Of a stretch of DNA of 64,000 nt, positions 9,322 through 18,140 are shown piece after piece. Under the pieces are notes generated by a model, which ran no database searches, was not told the DNA's origin, and was given only the letters and a program-made list of their open reading frames with translations. Made by a program: the position numbers and the translations under genes. Origin of the DNA: Shimia sp051201625. Its GTDB lineage: Bacteria > Pseudomonadota > Alphaproteobacteria > Rhodobacterales > Rhodobacteraceae. Within the stretch, counting starts at the first letter, position 1. The number at the start of each line of letters is the position of its first letter. The DNA lies in NCBI RefSeq assembly GCF_051201625.1, contig NZ_CP179203.1:1-64000 (forward strand), written 5' to 3'.

Positions 9322-9773
9322 TAATGTTTTTGCAGTGTCGGCAAAATGGGCGTAGCTGTCATTGATGCTCCACACAGTATCTGAAAGATTTGGCTTTATT
9401 CCCTTTAGAGCATCGCCATCCCTATTGTCTACTTGAGTCTTAAGCGACCCAAGAGATGTGGCATAATCCAAAGCCAGCAGTAGCTACTTGACGCTATTCA
9501 GACCAAGGTTTGTTTCTTACTCTTTGAGCAAGCAATTCACTTTATCAAAGATTCGGCGAAGGTCTAAAACGGATTGTTTTGACCTTTTTAAATTTTTGCA
9601 GGTAGATTAAGAAACGAAGCCGAAAAAACCTTTTAACAAATCTTGCGCGCCTGTAGGAAGATGCGCTGTCCATTTATTAATGCTCTTAATAAGCTTTGAG
9701 CTAAGTTTACTATGGTCAAAACTACGCATGATAGCCAAAGCTTTTGTTCGCGTACGGAGATGAGGCGACCGCT
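9322..9773. other. Spacer before the DadA-like gene
   Basis: About 450 bases, A+T-rich in the middle (9540-9620), without a supported gene, terminator or operator. The frame of the downstream oxidase opens slightly upstream with a TTG at 9744, but the ATG at 9774 fits better. Nothing else is seen. Confidence 0.5.
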
Positions 9774-11027
9774 ATGGCTGTGTCACAGAATGACTATGAT
9801 TTGATCGTTATTGGCGCAGGCATCGTCGGAATGGCGACCGCACTTTGGGCACAGAAAGAGGGACTAAACGTCCTGATTTGTGATCCTAACCAACCTGGGT
9901 CAGGCACGACTTATGGCTCTGCTTGTACCATCGCAACTTATGCCTGCATCCCAGTCAACAATCCGTCAGTCTTCAAATCGCTACCACATCTGCTTACAAA
10001 TCGTGAAAGTCCACTCAGCTTCAACCTTCTATATGGACTTAGAAATCCACGCTGGATGCTATCATTCCTCAATAATTGCCGTACTGCTAATGTCCATCAC
10101 ATAAGCGGTGCGCTTGGACAATTTTTGACAAGCGCAGATGCAGGCCTTGACCCTCTGATAGCTGAAGCAAGGGCTGAAGATTTAATGGTCAGTAACGATT
10201 GCCTTTATATTTGGTCTAGCCGTGCTGGCTACGAAAATGCGTGGAGCAGTAACAGTTTGCGACGGGCGCAAGGCGTGGATTTTGATGAATTAACGCCAGA
10301 TGAAATACGCCAGCTGGAACCAAATTTACAGAAACCAATTCACCGTGGGCTACGTTTCAACGGTGCACGGCATGTAACTAACCCTCAGGAATTAGTTACC
10401 CGCATGCAAAAACGCTTTGAGGTTCTCGGCGGAAACTATCTGAAGCAAAGCGTCGTCCGCTGCGAACCAGATCACGCGGGAGTAACGGCCCATACGAGCG
10501 ATGGCACGCAAATCCGCGGAGACCGCTTGGCATTGACCGCAGGCGCACGATCGACCCAGGTTAAAGGCACTGGCGCTGAACGTCTGCCGCTAGGCACCGA
10601 GCGGGGGTACCACATTCTCTTCCGCAATCACAAAGGATATGTTTCACGCCCAATTGGATGGGCCGAGGCGGGCTTTTATGCAACTCCTATGGCACATGGT
10701 CTGCGCATTGCAGGGATGGTGGAGATCGATTCCATCGATGCGGCTCTCAACGAAAGCTGCATCACGTATCTGCATCGGAAGTCACTGGAATTATTTGGTT
10801 CGATTGGGGACCCCGATGAAACCTGGCTTGGTCATCGTCCGACTATGCCGGACTCACTTCCAGTGATAGGGTATTCAAAAACCTCAAACCGTGTGATCTT
10901 TGCATTTGGACACCAACACATCGGCCTTACGTTAGCGGGTGTTACCGGGAAAATTGTAACCGATCTGGCTAATGGCATTACTCCGCAATGCGATATTGCC
11001 AACTTTGCTCCTCAAAGATTTGGTTAA
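9774..11027 (+). CDS. FAD-dependent oxidoreductase, DadA-like D-amino acid dehydrogenase family
   Basis: A DAO/DadA-type flavoprotein of 417 residues that would oxidise an amino acid or related amine. The Rossmann FAD motif IVIGAGIVGMATALWA lies at the N-terminus, followed by GTTYGSACTIA; the C-terminus has HRPTMPDSLPVIGYS and FAFGHQHIGLTLAG, the conserved substrate and FAD cap region of DadA-like proteins. I take the ATG at 9774, which has GAGG about 8 bases upstream, rather than the TTG at 9744. It faces the EamA exporter convergently. The substrate (D-amino acid, sarcosine-like or hydroxyproline-like) cannot be resolved. Confidence 0.85.
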   Translation: MAVSQNDYDLIVIGAGIVGMATALWAQKEGLNVLICDPNQPGSGTTYGSACTIATYACIPVNNPSVFKSLPHLLTNRESPLSFNLLYGLRNPRWMLSFLNNCRTANVHHISGALGQFLTSADAGLDPLIAEARAEDLMVSNDCLYIWSSRAGYENAWSSNSLRRAQGVDFDELTPDEIRQLEPNLQKPIHRGLRFNGARHVTNPQELVTRMQKRFEVLGGNYLKQSVVRCEPDHAGVTAHTSDGTQIRGDRLALTAGARSTQVKGTGAERLPLGTERGYHILFRNHKGYVSRPIGWAEAGFYATPMAHGLRIAGMVEIDSIDAALNESCITYLHRKSLELFGSIGDPDETWLGHRPTMPDSLPVIGYSKTSNRVIFAFGHQHIGLTLAGVTGKIVTDLANGITPQCDIANFAPQRFG

Positions 11028-11101
11028 TTGTGTTAGATCATAATCTTTTTGGCACTGGCATCACTAAGTTTGATCCAATTATTTTGGGGCGTAGAGAATA
11101 C

Positions 11102-12019
11102 TTAAGACATACTATTACGCCGACGATCCCGCCAAATAACTATCAGACCACCCCCAGCAATCAAGATTGCACCAGGGAAAAGATCTTGCAATGGTACTTC
11201 ATCAAAGAACAGCCATCCAAAAAAGAATGCCATCGGGATACCAAAGTAGCTAAATGGGGCAAGGTTGCTCTGTTCAGTCATCCGATAGGAAACAATGAGA
11301 AGTAAGACAGCGGTACCCCCAAAGCCACCCATCGCAATGATCCAGGCTAAATCAAGCGGGCTCTGCAGCGGGGAAAATCCGCCTAGTAAAAGCGCAAGGC
11401 CCACTGACCCTAAAACGGCAAAGCCCGTTGAATACAAGTTAGCCAGTGCACTTGGAACCTCTTTGTCGATTAACCGCGCAGTCACTCCAGTCAGCGCATA
11501 GAGGGCCGCAGCAGCCAGAGGAAGGAGAGAAGCCAACGTGAATGTTTCGCGTCCCGGGCCCATCACCATCACGACACCGATAAAACCAATCAACACAGCC
11601 GTCCATCGGATACGACCCACATGCTCTCCTAATAGAAGTACTGCAAAAGCCGTCATGAAAAGTCCGCTCGAATAGGAAATCGTCGTAGCGTTAGCAAAGG
11701 CAATCAGGCTCAAAGATGAATAAAACATTAACTGCGCAAAAGTAACGATTAGTCCACGAACACCCATCAAGACCCACTGTCGGACATGCAAGCGGCGACC
11801 ACTTTGGTGCCAAACGTGCGATGACCAAAGCACGATAATGCTGGGTATTAATCCAAAAATATTTCGATATGCAGACAGTTCTGCCGCACTATAGTCAGAT
11901 GACAAGCGCTTTATTACTAGCCCCATCAGATCGAAAAATACCAGTGAAAGCAGGCTAAGCATGATTGCGAGAGAGACAGAGCTTTTGGGAATAGCCCTGG
12001 TTTTATCAAAACCAATCAT
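11102..12019 (-). CDS. EamA/DMT-family membrane transporter
   Basis: An inner-membrane protein of 305 residues with about ten hydrophobic segments arranged as two EamA repeats, the pattern of the drug/metabolite transporter superfamily, which mostly exports amino acids and metabolites. The ATG at 12019 has AGGA seven bases upstream and is preferred over a TTG at 12043. The motif LAPFSYFGIPMAFFFGWLFFDE in the last third is typical of RarD/RhaT-like members. It is convergent with the DadA-like gene. The substrate is unknown. Confidence 0.85.
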   Translation of the reverse strand: MIGFDKTRAIPKSSVSLAIMLSLLSLVFFDLMGLVIKRLSSDYSAAELSAYRNIFGLIPSIIVLWSSHVWHQSGRRLHVRQWVLMGVRGLIVTFAQLMFYSSLSLIAFANATTISYSSGLFMTAFAVLLLGEHVGRIRWTAVLIGFIGVVMVMGPGRETFTLASLLPLAAAALYALTGVTARLIDKEVPSALANLYSTGFAVLGSVGLALLLGGFSPLQSPLDLAWIIAMGGFGGTAVLLLIVSYRMTEQSNLAPFSYFGIPMAFFFGWLFFDEVPLQDLFPGAILIAGGGLIVIWRDRRRNSMS

Positions 12020-12478
12020 ACGTGTTCCTACGAGGTGCGCCAAGAGAACGCAAACGGTGTTCGCTAGATTTAGCGAGTTCAGGTAAATTTACTGACTTAG
12101 AGCGAATGTGCTGAGGCTAGTCAAAGCCGGAGATTGCAGGATAGAAAAAGGCATCTGCAAAAGTATTGAGGTATTTTGGGAATTTTCAAAACTCGTTCAA
12201 AGGCGTCATGGATACTCTACCACTACAAAGTAAAACCTCACCTCATGAGCCTAATGGCAAGAATGACTCAGTCTACGCACAAGAACACTGAGCGACGACA
12301 TAAAACATTTTTTCAACTAATACCTCATTTTATGTTGTTGGCTTAGATGTAATCTAAGCAAGTGCTTCGCGCAATCTTGGGAAAGGTTCCTTTAATTATT
12401 TTCAGTGTCACTTGTTAAAAATTGCTTTGGTTACGACCCATCGTGATGGGCCGTAACATGTTTGTTCCAATTTTCGGC
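12020..12478. other. Spacer upstream of the EamA gene
   Basis: About 460 bases between the EamA start and the stop of the next minus-strand gene. No gene is visible. The distal end holds a hairpin listed separately (12430-12457); the rest presumably includes the EamA promoter, which I cannot place. Confidence 0.5.
12430..12457 (-). terminator. Probable intrinsic terminator of the FNR-controlled membrane protein gene
   Basis: A 13-base stem (GTTACG-CCCATC paired with GATGGG-CGTAAC, one G-U pair when transcribed from the minus strand) with a two-base loop, followed on the minus strand by an A-rich stretch and a run of five T about 8-12 bases further. It lies 22 bases past the stop codon of the gene at 12479-13696. 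Confidence 0.55.
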
Positions 12479-13696
12479 TCATTCCGCCGGTAGAAACTTT
12501 CTACCCAATTTCGGGGTTGAGAAATGCTGACGATTTAGGATGACGATCAGCGCAATCATCAAAAACTGCGCTACTAGCGCTAGTCCAGTGAGGCTCCAAT
12601 ACACCAAGCCAAATTTAGTAATAATTTGTGTTGCGACCAACCCTTTGTTTATAAAAAAACTCAGCATGACGGACAGAGCAACACCGGGACAAACCAAAGC
12701 ATACGAACCAGGCGATGTCTTTTTGCCAAACACAAAATCATTGAAATAACCCTGTCGGCGAAGAACCAATACCCCCAATAACAGAAAGAGAATTTGCACA
12801 GCGAGTAAGCGAGCCAAGAAAATCATCGTCTCACCTGTGCTAGTGTGTGCATCAAACGATGAGTGCATACCATGATTTTGTCGTAAAAACGTAATGCCCA
12901 ACACTGTAAGGATCGGGATGATTACCATCAATGTTGGACCAGCTTCGCGGGCAGTTCCGAACTGAAGCATCGATGTAAACGCCGTTGTCGCAGCAATGAT
13001 TGTATAAAGAATTGCCGCCGTCCCAAAGAATGTTGATAAGATCAAAGAGGCCGCAACAGTCACGGAACTGTTGCTCATTGCCGCTGGCGCAGCAAGACCA
13101 ACAGCAACCATCGACAATGCGAAAGCCGGCAGTAACTGTGCAAACGAGTTGTTTGCTGTGACGTCGAACAAGCCCCCTTTGGTTAGCACGCGCCCCAAAA
13201 AGGCACCAATAAGATTTAATGCCCAAATACCAATTGCAAGGAACGCAACAAGTGCAGCAGGAAATAGGTATTCCACGACAGTCCAAAGCTTAGGTACGAA
13301 CACAAGACCAAAAATGAACAATGCGTTGATCGTCATGGCTGATGCCAACGGCCCAGCAAGCAATGTGGTCTCACCGTTTGAAGCACGGAGGTTTTGAAAG
13401 TCTGCTGTTTGAGCAAAGTTCGAAAGGGCTCTGAAATTCCATATCAATAGCCGGATATTGAGAAAGGAAAAAATAGCAATCCCTGTCATTGCGATCACAA
13501 TTGCAACCTGCAAGGTTAAGTTTTCCGTGGTGAAAATGGCCATTAAATTTTCAAATGTGGGAACGGGTTTATCTTTGTGTGGCACCCAGAAAAGCAGGTA
13601 CATGAAGAATGTGACCACTAATCCACCAGATCCAAGTGATGCCAAAAAATAGAGAGGGGAATAGATATCAGATGGTCTGCGCAGCGTCGTATTCAT
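12479..13696 (-). CDS. Polytopic membrane protein, possibly TsoY-like, FNR-controlled
   Basis: A 405-residue integral membrane protein with about ten hydrophobic segments. The N-terminus carries IYSPLYFLASLGSGGL and FMYLLFWVPH, which recalls the poorly characterised TsoY family of (seleno)proteins; I am not certain of that match. No cofactor motif is obvious; several histidines occur in loops. GGAGG lies six bases upstream of the ATG. A TTGAT-N4-GTCAA box (13761-13774) centred 71 bases upstream of the start, with a TATAAA -10 element, indicates low-oxygen activation by an FNR-type regulator. It is a single-gene unit with its own terminator beside the heme d1 remnant, so a link to nitrogen-oxide or sulfur respiration is plausible but not shown. 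Confidence 0.75.
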   Translation of the reverse strand: MNTTLRRPSDIYSPLYFLASLGSGGLVVTFFMYLLFWVPHKDKPVPTFENLMAIFTTENLTLQVAIVIAMTGIAIFSFLNIRLLIWNFRALSNFAQTADFQNLRASNGETTLLAGPLASAMTINALFIFGLVFVPKLWTVVEYLFPAALVAFLAIGIWALNLIGAFLGRVLTKGGLFDVTANNSFAQLLPAFALSMVAVGLAAPAAMSNSSVTVAASLILSTFFGTAAILYTIIAATTAFTSMLQFGTAREAGPTLMVIIPILTVLGITFLRQNHGMHSSFDAHTSTGETMIFLARLLAVQILFLLLGVLVLRRQGYFNDFVFGKKTSPGSYALVCPGVALSVMLSFFINKGLVATQIITKFGLVYWSLTGLALVAQFLMIALIVILNRQHFSTPKLGRKFLPAE

Positions 13697-13760
13697 TAGA
13701 TGCCTCCAATGCTATTGTGGGTTCCTTTCGTACTTTATATTCTTTTTTTGGAATATGTTA

Positions 13761-13774
13761 TTGATTTATGTCAA
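13761..13774 (-). promoter_or_regulatory. FNR/FnrL-type operator
   Basis: TTGAT-TTAT-GTCAA fits the FNR-family consensus TTGAT-N4-ATCAA with one position changed to the also accepted G. Its centre is about 71 bases upstream of the ATG of the membrane protein gene. On the minus strand a TATAAA (13739 down to 13734) follows at the spacing of a class II FNR promoter (operator at about -41.5), predicting a transcript start near 13726. Confidence 0.65.
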
Positions 13775-13948
13775 GTCCACATTCAGTGAAAAGACGCAAC
13801 CTTTAGCTTCCTGCTTTGGCCTATTCCTTAGCAAGCATGTTTCCTCCGGTTATAGTCGTTAAAATTGCACCCTGATTAGTGATCAAGCGCATTTTAAGCC
13901 CAAGCAATTCAACGTTTGGCGGCAGATTATAAAACAATGAGACGGGCA

Positions 13949-14626
13949 TCATTCACCGAAACCCAAGAAACGGGTAGTATCATTAAGTGAACGCCGCCGG
14001 GAGACCACTGAATTTGCAATAAATGTCTCATCTGGCCATCCGAGTGCAACACAGGTCAAAATTACCTGATCTTCAGGTATACCGACAACCTCGCGAACCA
14101 CCGGGCTTTGCATAATTCCTTGACCGTTAATGACAGAACCGAGACCTCGGCTCCAAGCAGCCAAGACCAGACCGTAGGTCATTGCACCAGTATCAAAATG
14201 TGCAATCGTGTTGTTTAATAGCGTTTTGTCAAAGCAAATCACGATGGAAACCGGCGCATCAAACTGGCGAAAACCACGCATCACCCAATCCTGACGACGC
14301 TCCGTGTTGTGTCGCTCAATCCCCATTGCTTCGAACAACTGAACGGCTATTTCGATTTGCCTCTTTCGGTGCTCCCCCTCATACGAGGCATAGTCCTCAA
14401 TCTCGCGGCTTGGTGGAACACCAGCAAGCATTCGCTCCGTATTGCCAAGTCTTACTTGTTCTAGAGGTTCGCCCGTTAGAACATGCAGATGCCAAGGTTG
14501 AGTGTTCATCGACGAAGGAGCACGGTTAGCCAACCCAATAATTTCCTCCAACAACTCTTTCGAGACAGGCTTATCCTTAAAACCCCGGATGGAGCGTCGA
14601 TCTTTAATAGCCTTTTCTATTTCCAT
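13949..14626 (-). CDS. Nitroreductase-family flavoprotein
   Basis: FMN-dependent NAD(P)H oxidoreductase of the nitroreductase superfamily, 225 residues. The signature KAIKDRRSIRGFKDKPVS is at the N-terminus, RAPSSMNTQPWHLHVL follows near residue 35, and the C-terminal LGWPDE segment near residue 200 is standard for the fold. An upstream in-frame start would add 31 residues, but the ATG at 14626 has AGAGGTG at good distance and matches the family start. It stands alone between the FNR-controlled membrane protein and the nir remnant. Members reduce nitroaromatics, quinones or flavins; the physiological substrate is unknown. Confidence 0.88.
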   Translation of the reverse strand: MEIEKAIKDRRSIRGFKDKPVSKELLEEIIGLANRAPSSMNTQPWHLHVLTGEPLEQVRLGNTERMLAGVPPSREIEDYASYEGEHRKRQIEIAVQLFEAMGIERHNTERRQDWVMRGFRQFDAPVSIVICFDKTLLNNTIAHFDTGAMTYGLVLAAWSRGLGSVINGQGIMQSPVVREVVGIPEDQVILTCVALGWPDETFIANSVVSRRRSLNDTTRFLGFGE

Positions 14627-14921
14627 CTGAGCACCTCTGTAGATTAATTTCGAATATCCACCCCTTATCAGAGGCTTGAAAAGCAGAGAGCACAACACAA
14701 AAGCCCCAAGCGGCAACATTTCATTGCACTTTTTGACCCCGTAATTTCCTAACCCATCTTACAAGCGTCAAAATACACCAATTTTTTTAAGAGCTATAGC
14801 GCCAGGACACATGAAGCGGGAACACTCCGAGTACGCCTGTTACAAGTTTTAAGGCAAATACCCAGTTTCAAAATACGTTATCAATAGGACCGATACTCAA
14901 CCGATATTACACAAAGCCAAT

Positions 14922-15203
14922 TCAGCTTTCCGCCTCATCCATCAATCTACGCACCCATCGTGCTGACACCCATGTCATCGGAAAAGAAAATGGAAACGCG
15001 ATCTGGATCGCGGTCACAGGTGCAATTACGGGTAAGTTGATCACCTGCCACATCAATCCTATGAAATAGAAATTGATCGCAAGAGCTCCCCACACAAACA
15101 CAAAAGACCAAAGCGAAATACGCCATACTGTCCAGTACGGAAGCTCTGTGTTGGTGCTTTCAATGACTGGTGCCCTCAGAGAACGTGATTTTGTTCCAAA
15201 CAT
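14922..15203 (-). CDS. Small membrane protein overlapping nirN
   Basis: A 93-residue protein with two hydrophobic segments (about 28-50 and 55-78) and a charged C-terminus RWVRRLMDEAES. Its ATG lies inside the end of nirN, so the two frames overlap by 44 bases on the same strand, which points to translational coupling and co-transcription with nirJ-nirN. I do not recognise a family. The position suggests a role in heme d1 handling or its membrane context, but nothing in the sequence proves it. The frame is well kept although the upstream part of the cluster is gone. Confidence 0.65.
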   Translation of the reverse strand: MFGTKSRSLRAPVIESTNTELPYWTVWRISLWSFVFVWGALAINFYFIGLMWQVINLPVIAPVTAIQIAFPFSFPMTWVSARWVRRLMDEAES

Positions 15204-16725
15204 TGTACTTTCCCGAAGGTTTTCGCATCGGCAACCGCCGTACTTCTCTCAGCGTATCAGCATCGTAAACGATCACTGCACCATCATCTTCCCAAACCGA
15301 AACCAGCGCATGTCGTCCTTCTTTCGTAAACTCAACATGAGCGACTGTAGAGCCTTTGACAGGGTTTAACGTCCGCACGATTTCAAGAGTCTGTTTATCA
15401 ATGCTGTGCATTTTGTCACGGTTCGGCCCAAAAAAAACATCAGCCCAAACATATTTTGAATTCTCATGGCTACGCATGAAAAACCCTGGACCTTTTGTTT
15501 CAATTTTTCGAACTGTTTTCCAGCTTTTCATGTCGATTACCGAGATTACTCCATCTTTGAGATGTGGCGTTGCCATTACCGTGGTGTCATTCCACTTCCA
15601 GGTTATCCCAGACCCCAGATGCGGGATTCCTTGTAAGTCCAGTTCGGCGATCTTACGCCCGATCTCCAGATCAATCACCTGCCCACCGTTACCAGAACGT
15701 GACGCTCCCATAACGTATTTATAACTTTGATCAAAAAAGAAGTCGTCAAGATAATCCGGTGTTTTGATCTTACGGAGGGAAAACGGGTCGTCACTAGGCT
15801 CTGCGCCCTCAATCCGCCAGCCTCTCTTTGAACCATGCTTTGGGGCGTTGGCACCATAGAAAATCTCCCAAATCTCCGGAACATCCTTCAGCGCCAAAAC
15901 AAAACTTTCCCGAGGCGGCGCCTGATACACAGCAGATACACGGCTTGGCTTACCATTTTGGCCATTAACTTCCTGAATATGCGCCACGGTTAGGTCTTTG
16001 GTAGAAAGTATAGAAAGTGAGTTTGGGAGATAGTTTGCCACCGCTAACCATTTTCCGTCAGCACTCATCGCAATGTTGCGGCTGTTAAGTCCTGCTCTTA
16101 CACGTCCCACTTCTTTAAGTGCGTAAATATCGTATTTCTGCACCCATCCATCCCTAGACATGATGAATACATACCGCCCAGTCGGGTCAAATTTTGGCCC
16201 GCCATGAACAGCAAACGGCGTTGGAAACCTATCGAGCACATCAAATGTATCACCGTCCAGCACACTGATATGATGGTCACCAGTTTCAACGACCAGCGTA
16301 ATGTTCATTGGATCTGCCTTCCAAACTGGTTTTTCAACCCACACATAGTCTGGATTCAATTTCCGGCTTGCATTAATTTCGGCATCTTGCCACGTTGGGA
16401 TCGATTTCAAGGGTGTTTTTAAGTACGCGGCCAACTCGTCCACTTCATGGGATGTCAAAGCATTTTGGTATGCTGGCATCTGCGTGGCGGCTCTGCCGTT
16501 AGTAATGACATTTGCAACCTTCGGACCACGCATTCGCTTCAGAGTTTCCGGAATCAAAGCTGGCCCAGTTCCGCCAAGCCGATCTGGTCCGTGACAGTCA
16601 GTACAAAATTCTGCGTAATCGTTTGTTGGTCCTGCTGAGGTCACACCAACAGACACAAGCGAAGCTAATGAGACCACTACTCCTAAACGTCGGCATAAAT
16701 TAAAAAAACTGATGCTTTGGGTCAT
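15160..16725 (-). CDS. nirN: NirN, c-type cytochrome with NirF-like heme d1 propeller
   Basis: Periplasmic enzyme that completes heme d1 by oxidising dihydro-d1, the last step before insertion into cytochrome cd1 nitrite reductase. The 521 residues start with a signal peptide (about 1-31), then a cytochrome c domain with CTDCH near residue 37 and a candidate distal Met in ATQMPAYQ, then an eight-bladed propeller as in NirF and NirS (DHHISVLDGDTFDVLDRF, FAVHGGPKFDPTGRYVF). The cytochrome domain favours NirN over NirF. It overlaps nirJ by 26 bases and the small membrane gene by 44, so all three are one transcript. NirN needs partners (nirS, nirDLGH, nirE, nirF) that are absent here, so it may be an orphan. 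Confidence 0.85.
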   Translation of the reverse strand: MTQSISFFNLCRRLGVVVSLASLVSVGVTSAGPTNDYAEFCTDCHGPDRLGGTGPALIPETLKRMRGPKVANVITNGRAATQMPAYQNALTSHEVDELAAYLKTPLKSIPTWQDAEINASRKLNPDYVWVEKPVWKADPMNITLVVETGDHHISVLDGDTFDVLDRFPTPFAVHGGPKFDPTGRYVFIMSRDGWVQKYDIYALKEVGRVRAGLNSRNIAMSADGKWLAVANYLPNSLSILSTKDLTVAHIQEVNGQNGKPSRVSAVYQAPPRESFVLALKDVPEIWEIFYGANAPKHGSKRGWRIEGAEPSDDPFSLRKIKTPDYLDDFFFDQSYKYVMGASRSGNGGQVIDLEIGRKIAELDLQGIPHLGSGITWKWNDTTVMATPHLKDGVISVIDMKSWKTVRKIETKGPGFFMRSHENSKYVWADVFFGPNRDKMHSIDKQTLEIVRTLNPVKGSTVAHVEFTKEGRHALVSVWEDDGAVIVYDADTLREVRRLPMRKPSGKYNVWNKITFSEGTSH

Positions 16726-17914
16726 ATCGTTTTCCTTGGAATGGGGTGACGCCTAGGCGTTCTGCTTCGGCAACACCGATCTCAGAATTTGTAAGATAAC
16801 AGGCTGGATCTTCAGCCCAAGGGTCGCCCGTCAATTGCAATGCACGAACTCTTGTGTTGCCACCACACACATCGCGCAAATTGCAGGAACCGCATCGACC
16901 TCTCAGTGGCCTCGGTCGGGTTCGTAAAATAGCCAACATCTTATCCTCGCCAGTCCACAACTCAGAGAAAGGCGTCGTTTTCACATTACCAACAATGTAG
17001 TCAGACCAGTAAGTATCAGGATGGACGCGGCCCAAAAAATCTATATTGCCCACTCCCAAGCCAGACGAATTACCACCCCAAGCCACTAGATGATCGCGCA
17101 CGTGCGCAACTTTCTTGTTGTCAAAGCGTTCGGTCGCCCACTGCAGGAAATAACCCGCATCAGCATCATTGTTGCCCGTTACGATATCGAGTGGACCGCC
17201 ACCTGACACTGCCTCCCAAGCTCGCTGAAACAGAAGGTCCATACTGTGCCGCGTCATCTGATGATGCGTATCCTCTCCTCGATTTTTATCTCCCCGACCA
17301 GCATAAACAAGGTGGCTAAGATAAAATTTATCCACGCCTTCATCGTCACAAAGCTTCAGCAAATCTGGAAGATGATGTTGGGTGCCTTCCGTTAGACAAA
17401 ACCGTAAACCGACACGAACACCGCGTTTTTTTAACTCACGAACGCCTCGCACTGCGTCATCAAACGCACCATCAACACCACGAAACCAATCGTTTGTGTC
17501 ACCGATGCCATCAATCGAGATCCCAACATAATTGAACCCGATCTCAGCCACCCGATCTGCGGTTAAGCCATGAATTTTTGTACCGTTCGTCGATAAAGCC
17601 AGAACTCGGGTCAGTTTACGCGCACGTTCAGCGAGCGGAAATAAATATGGACTGTCCAGCGGCTCACCACCTGAAAGGATTATTGCAGGCACTTCATATT
17701 GGCCTAGATCTTCAAGAGTGGTGAAGGCTTGCGCAGCATCCAGTTCACCCGGAAAATCAACATCTGCAGAAACCGTATAACAGTGACGGCACTTCAAATT
17801 ACAGCGACGGGTCAGGTTCCAGATCACAACCGGTTTGACTGGCCGTTGTGAATTGTATTTTTGCACTGGGGTCTTTCTGACCAGCTGGTCCATGTATTCA
17901 GTTAGACGGAACAT
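16700..17914 (-). CDS. nirJ: Heme d1 biosynthesis radical SAM protein NirJ
   Basis: Radical SAM enzyme that removes two propionate side chains from 12,18-didecarboxysiroheme and leaves the oxo groups of heme d1. The 404 residues have the cluster motif C-x3-C-x2-C (RRCNLKCRHCYT, about residues 38-46), the SAM glycine segment ILSGGEPL near 80, and C-terminal cysteines (CGSCNLRDVCGGN and DPACYL) for an auxiliary cluster. The C-terminal RYDPKHQFF is like other NirJ proteins. The ATG at 17914 sits five bases after the stop of the siroheme decarboxylase fragment, the normal nirH-nirJ arrangement. The gene is intact, but its upstream partners have been lost from this locus. Confidence 0.9.
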   Translation of the reverse strand: MFRLTEYMDQLVRKTPVQKYNSQRPVKPVVIWNLTRRCNLKCRHCYTVSADVDFPGELDAAQAFTTLEDLGQYEVPAIILSGGEPLDSPYLFPLAERARKLTRVLALSTNGTKIHGLTADRVAEIGFNYVGISIDGIGDTNDWFRGVDGAFDDAVRGVRELKKRGVRVGLRFCLTEGTQHHLPDLLKLCDDEGVDKFYLSHLVYAGRGDKNRGEDTHHQMTRHSMDLLFQRAWEAVSGGGPLDIVTGNNDADAGYFLQWATERFDNKKVAHVRDHLVAWGGNSSGLGVGNIDFLGRVHPDTYWSDYIVGNVKTTPFSELWTGEDKMLAILRTRPRPLRGRCGSCNLRDVCGGNTRVRALQLTGDPWAEDPACYLTNSEIGVAEAERLGVTPFQGKRYDPKHQFF

Positions 17915-17918
17915 AATT

Positions 17919-18140
17919 TCATCCCCGATTTTTCAGTCTCAGCCCAGTTTTCTTCAAAATTCGAGTGGAGTAGAGAATGTCGCAACTTTTGAGCGCCTCT
18001 CCTAAAATTTCAGTTATCTCTGCACGCTTTTCAGCCACCGCTTCTCGCGATGTACCGTGAACCATGGCGAATAAATTGTATGGCCAATCCGGCAACGCAC
18101 GCGGACGCTCATAACAATGAGTTACATACGCGAGGGAACC
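17919..18140 (-). pseudogene. C-terminal stump of a siroheme decarboxylase gene (nirD/L/G/H family)
   Basis: The last 73 codons before the TGA at 17919 encode VTHCYERPRALPDWPYNLFAMVHG and then a C-terminal helix ending LKKTGLRLKNRG. The ERPRALPDWPYNLFAMVHG segment is the hallmark of the AsnC-like NirD/NirL/NirG/NirH proteins that decarboxylate siroheme to 12,18-didecarboxysiroheme. The frame meets two consecutive stops (TAG, TGA) just above 18140 and no start codon is available, so about the first half of the gene is missing. It directly precedes nirJ as nirH or nirG normally does. This is not a functional gene and it marks a break in an ancestral nir cluster. Confidence 0.85.
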
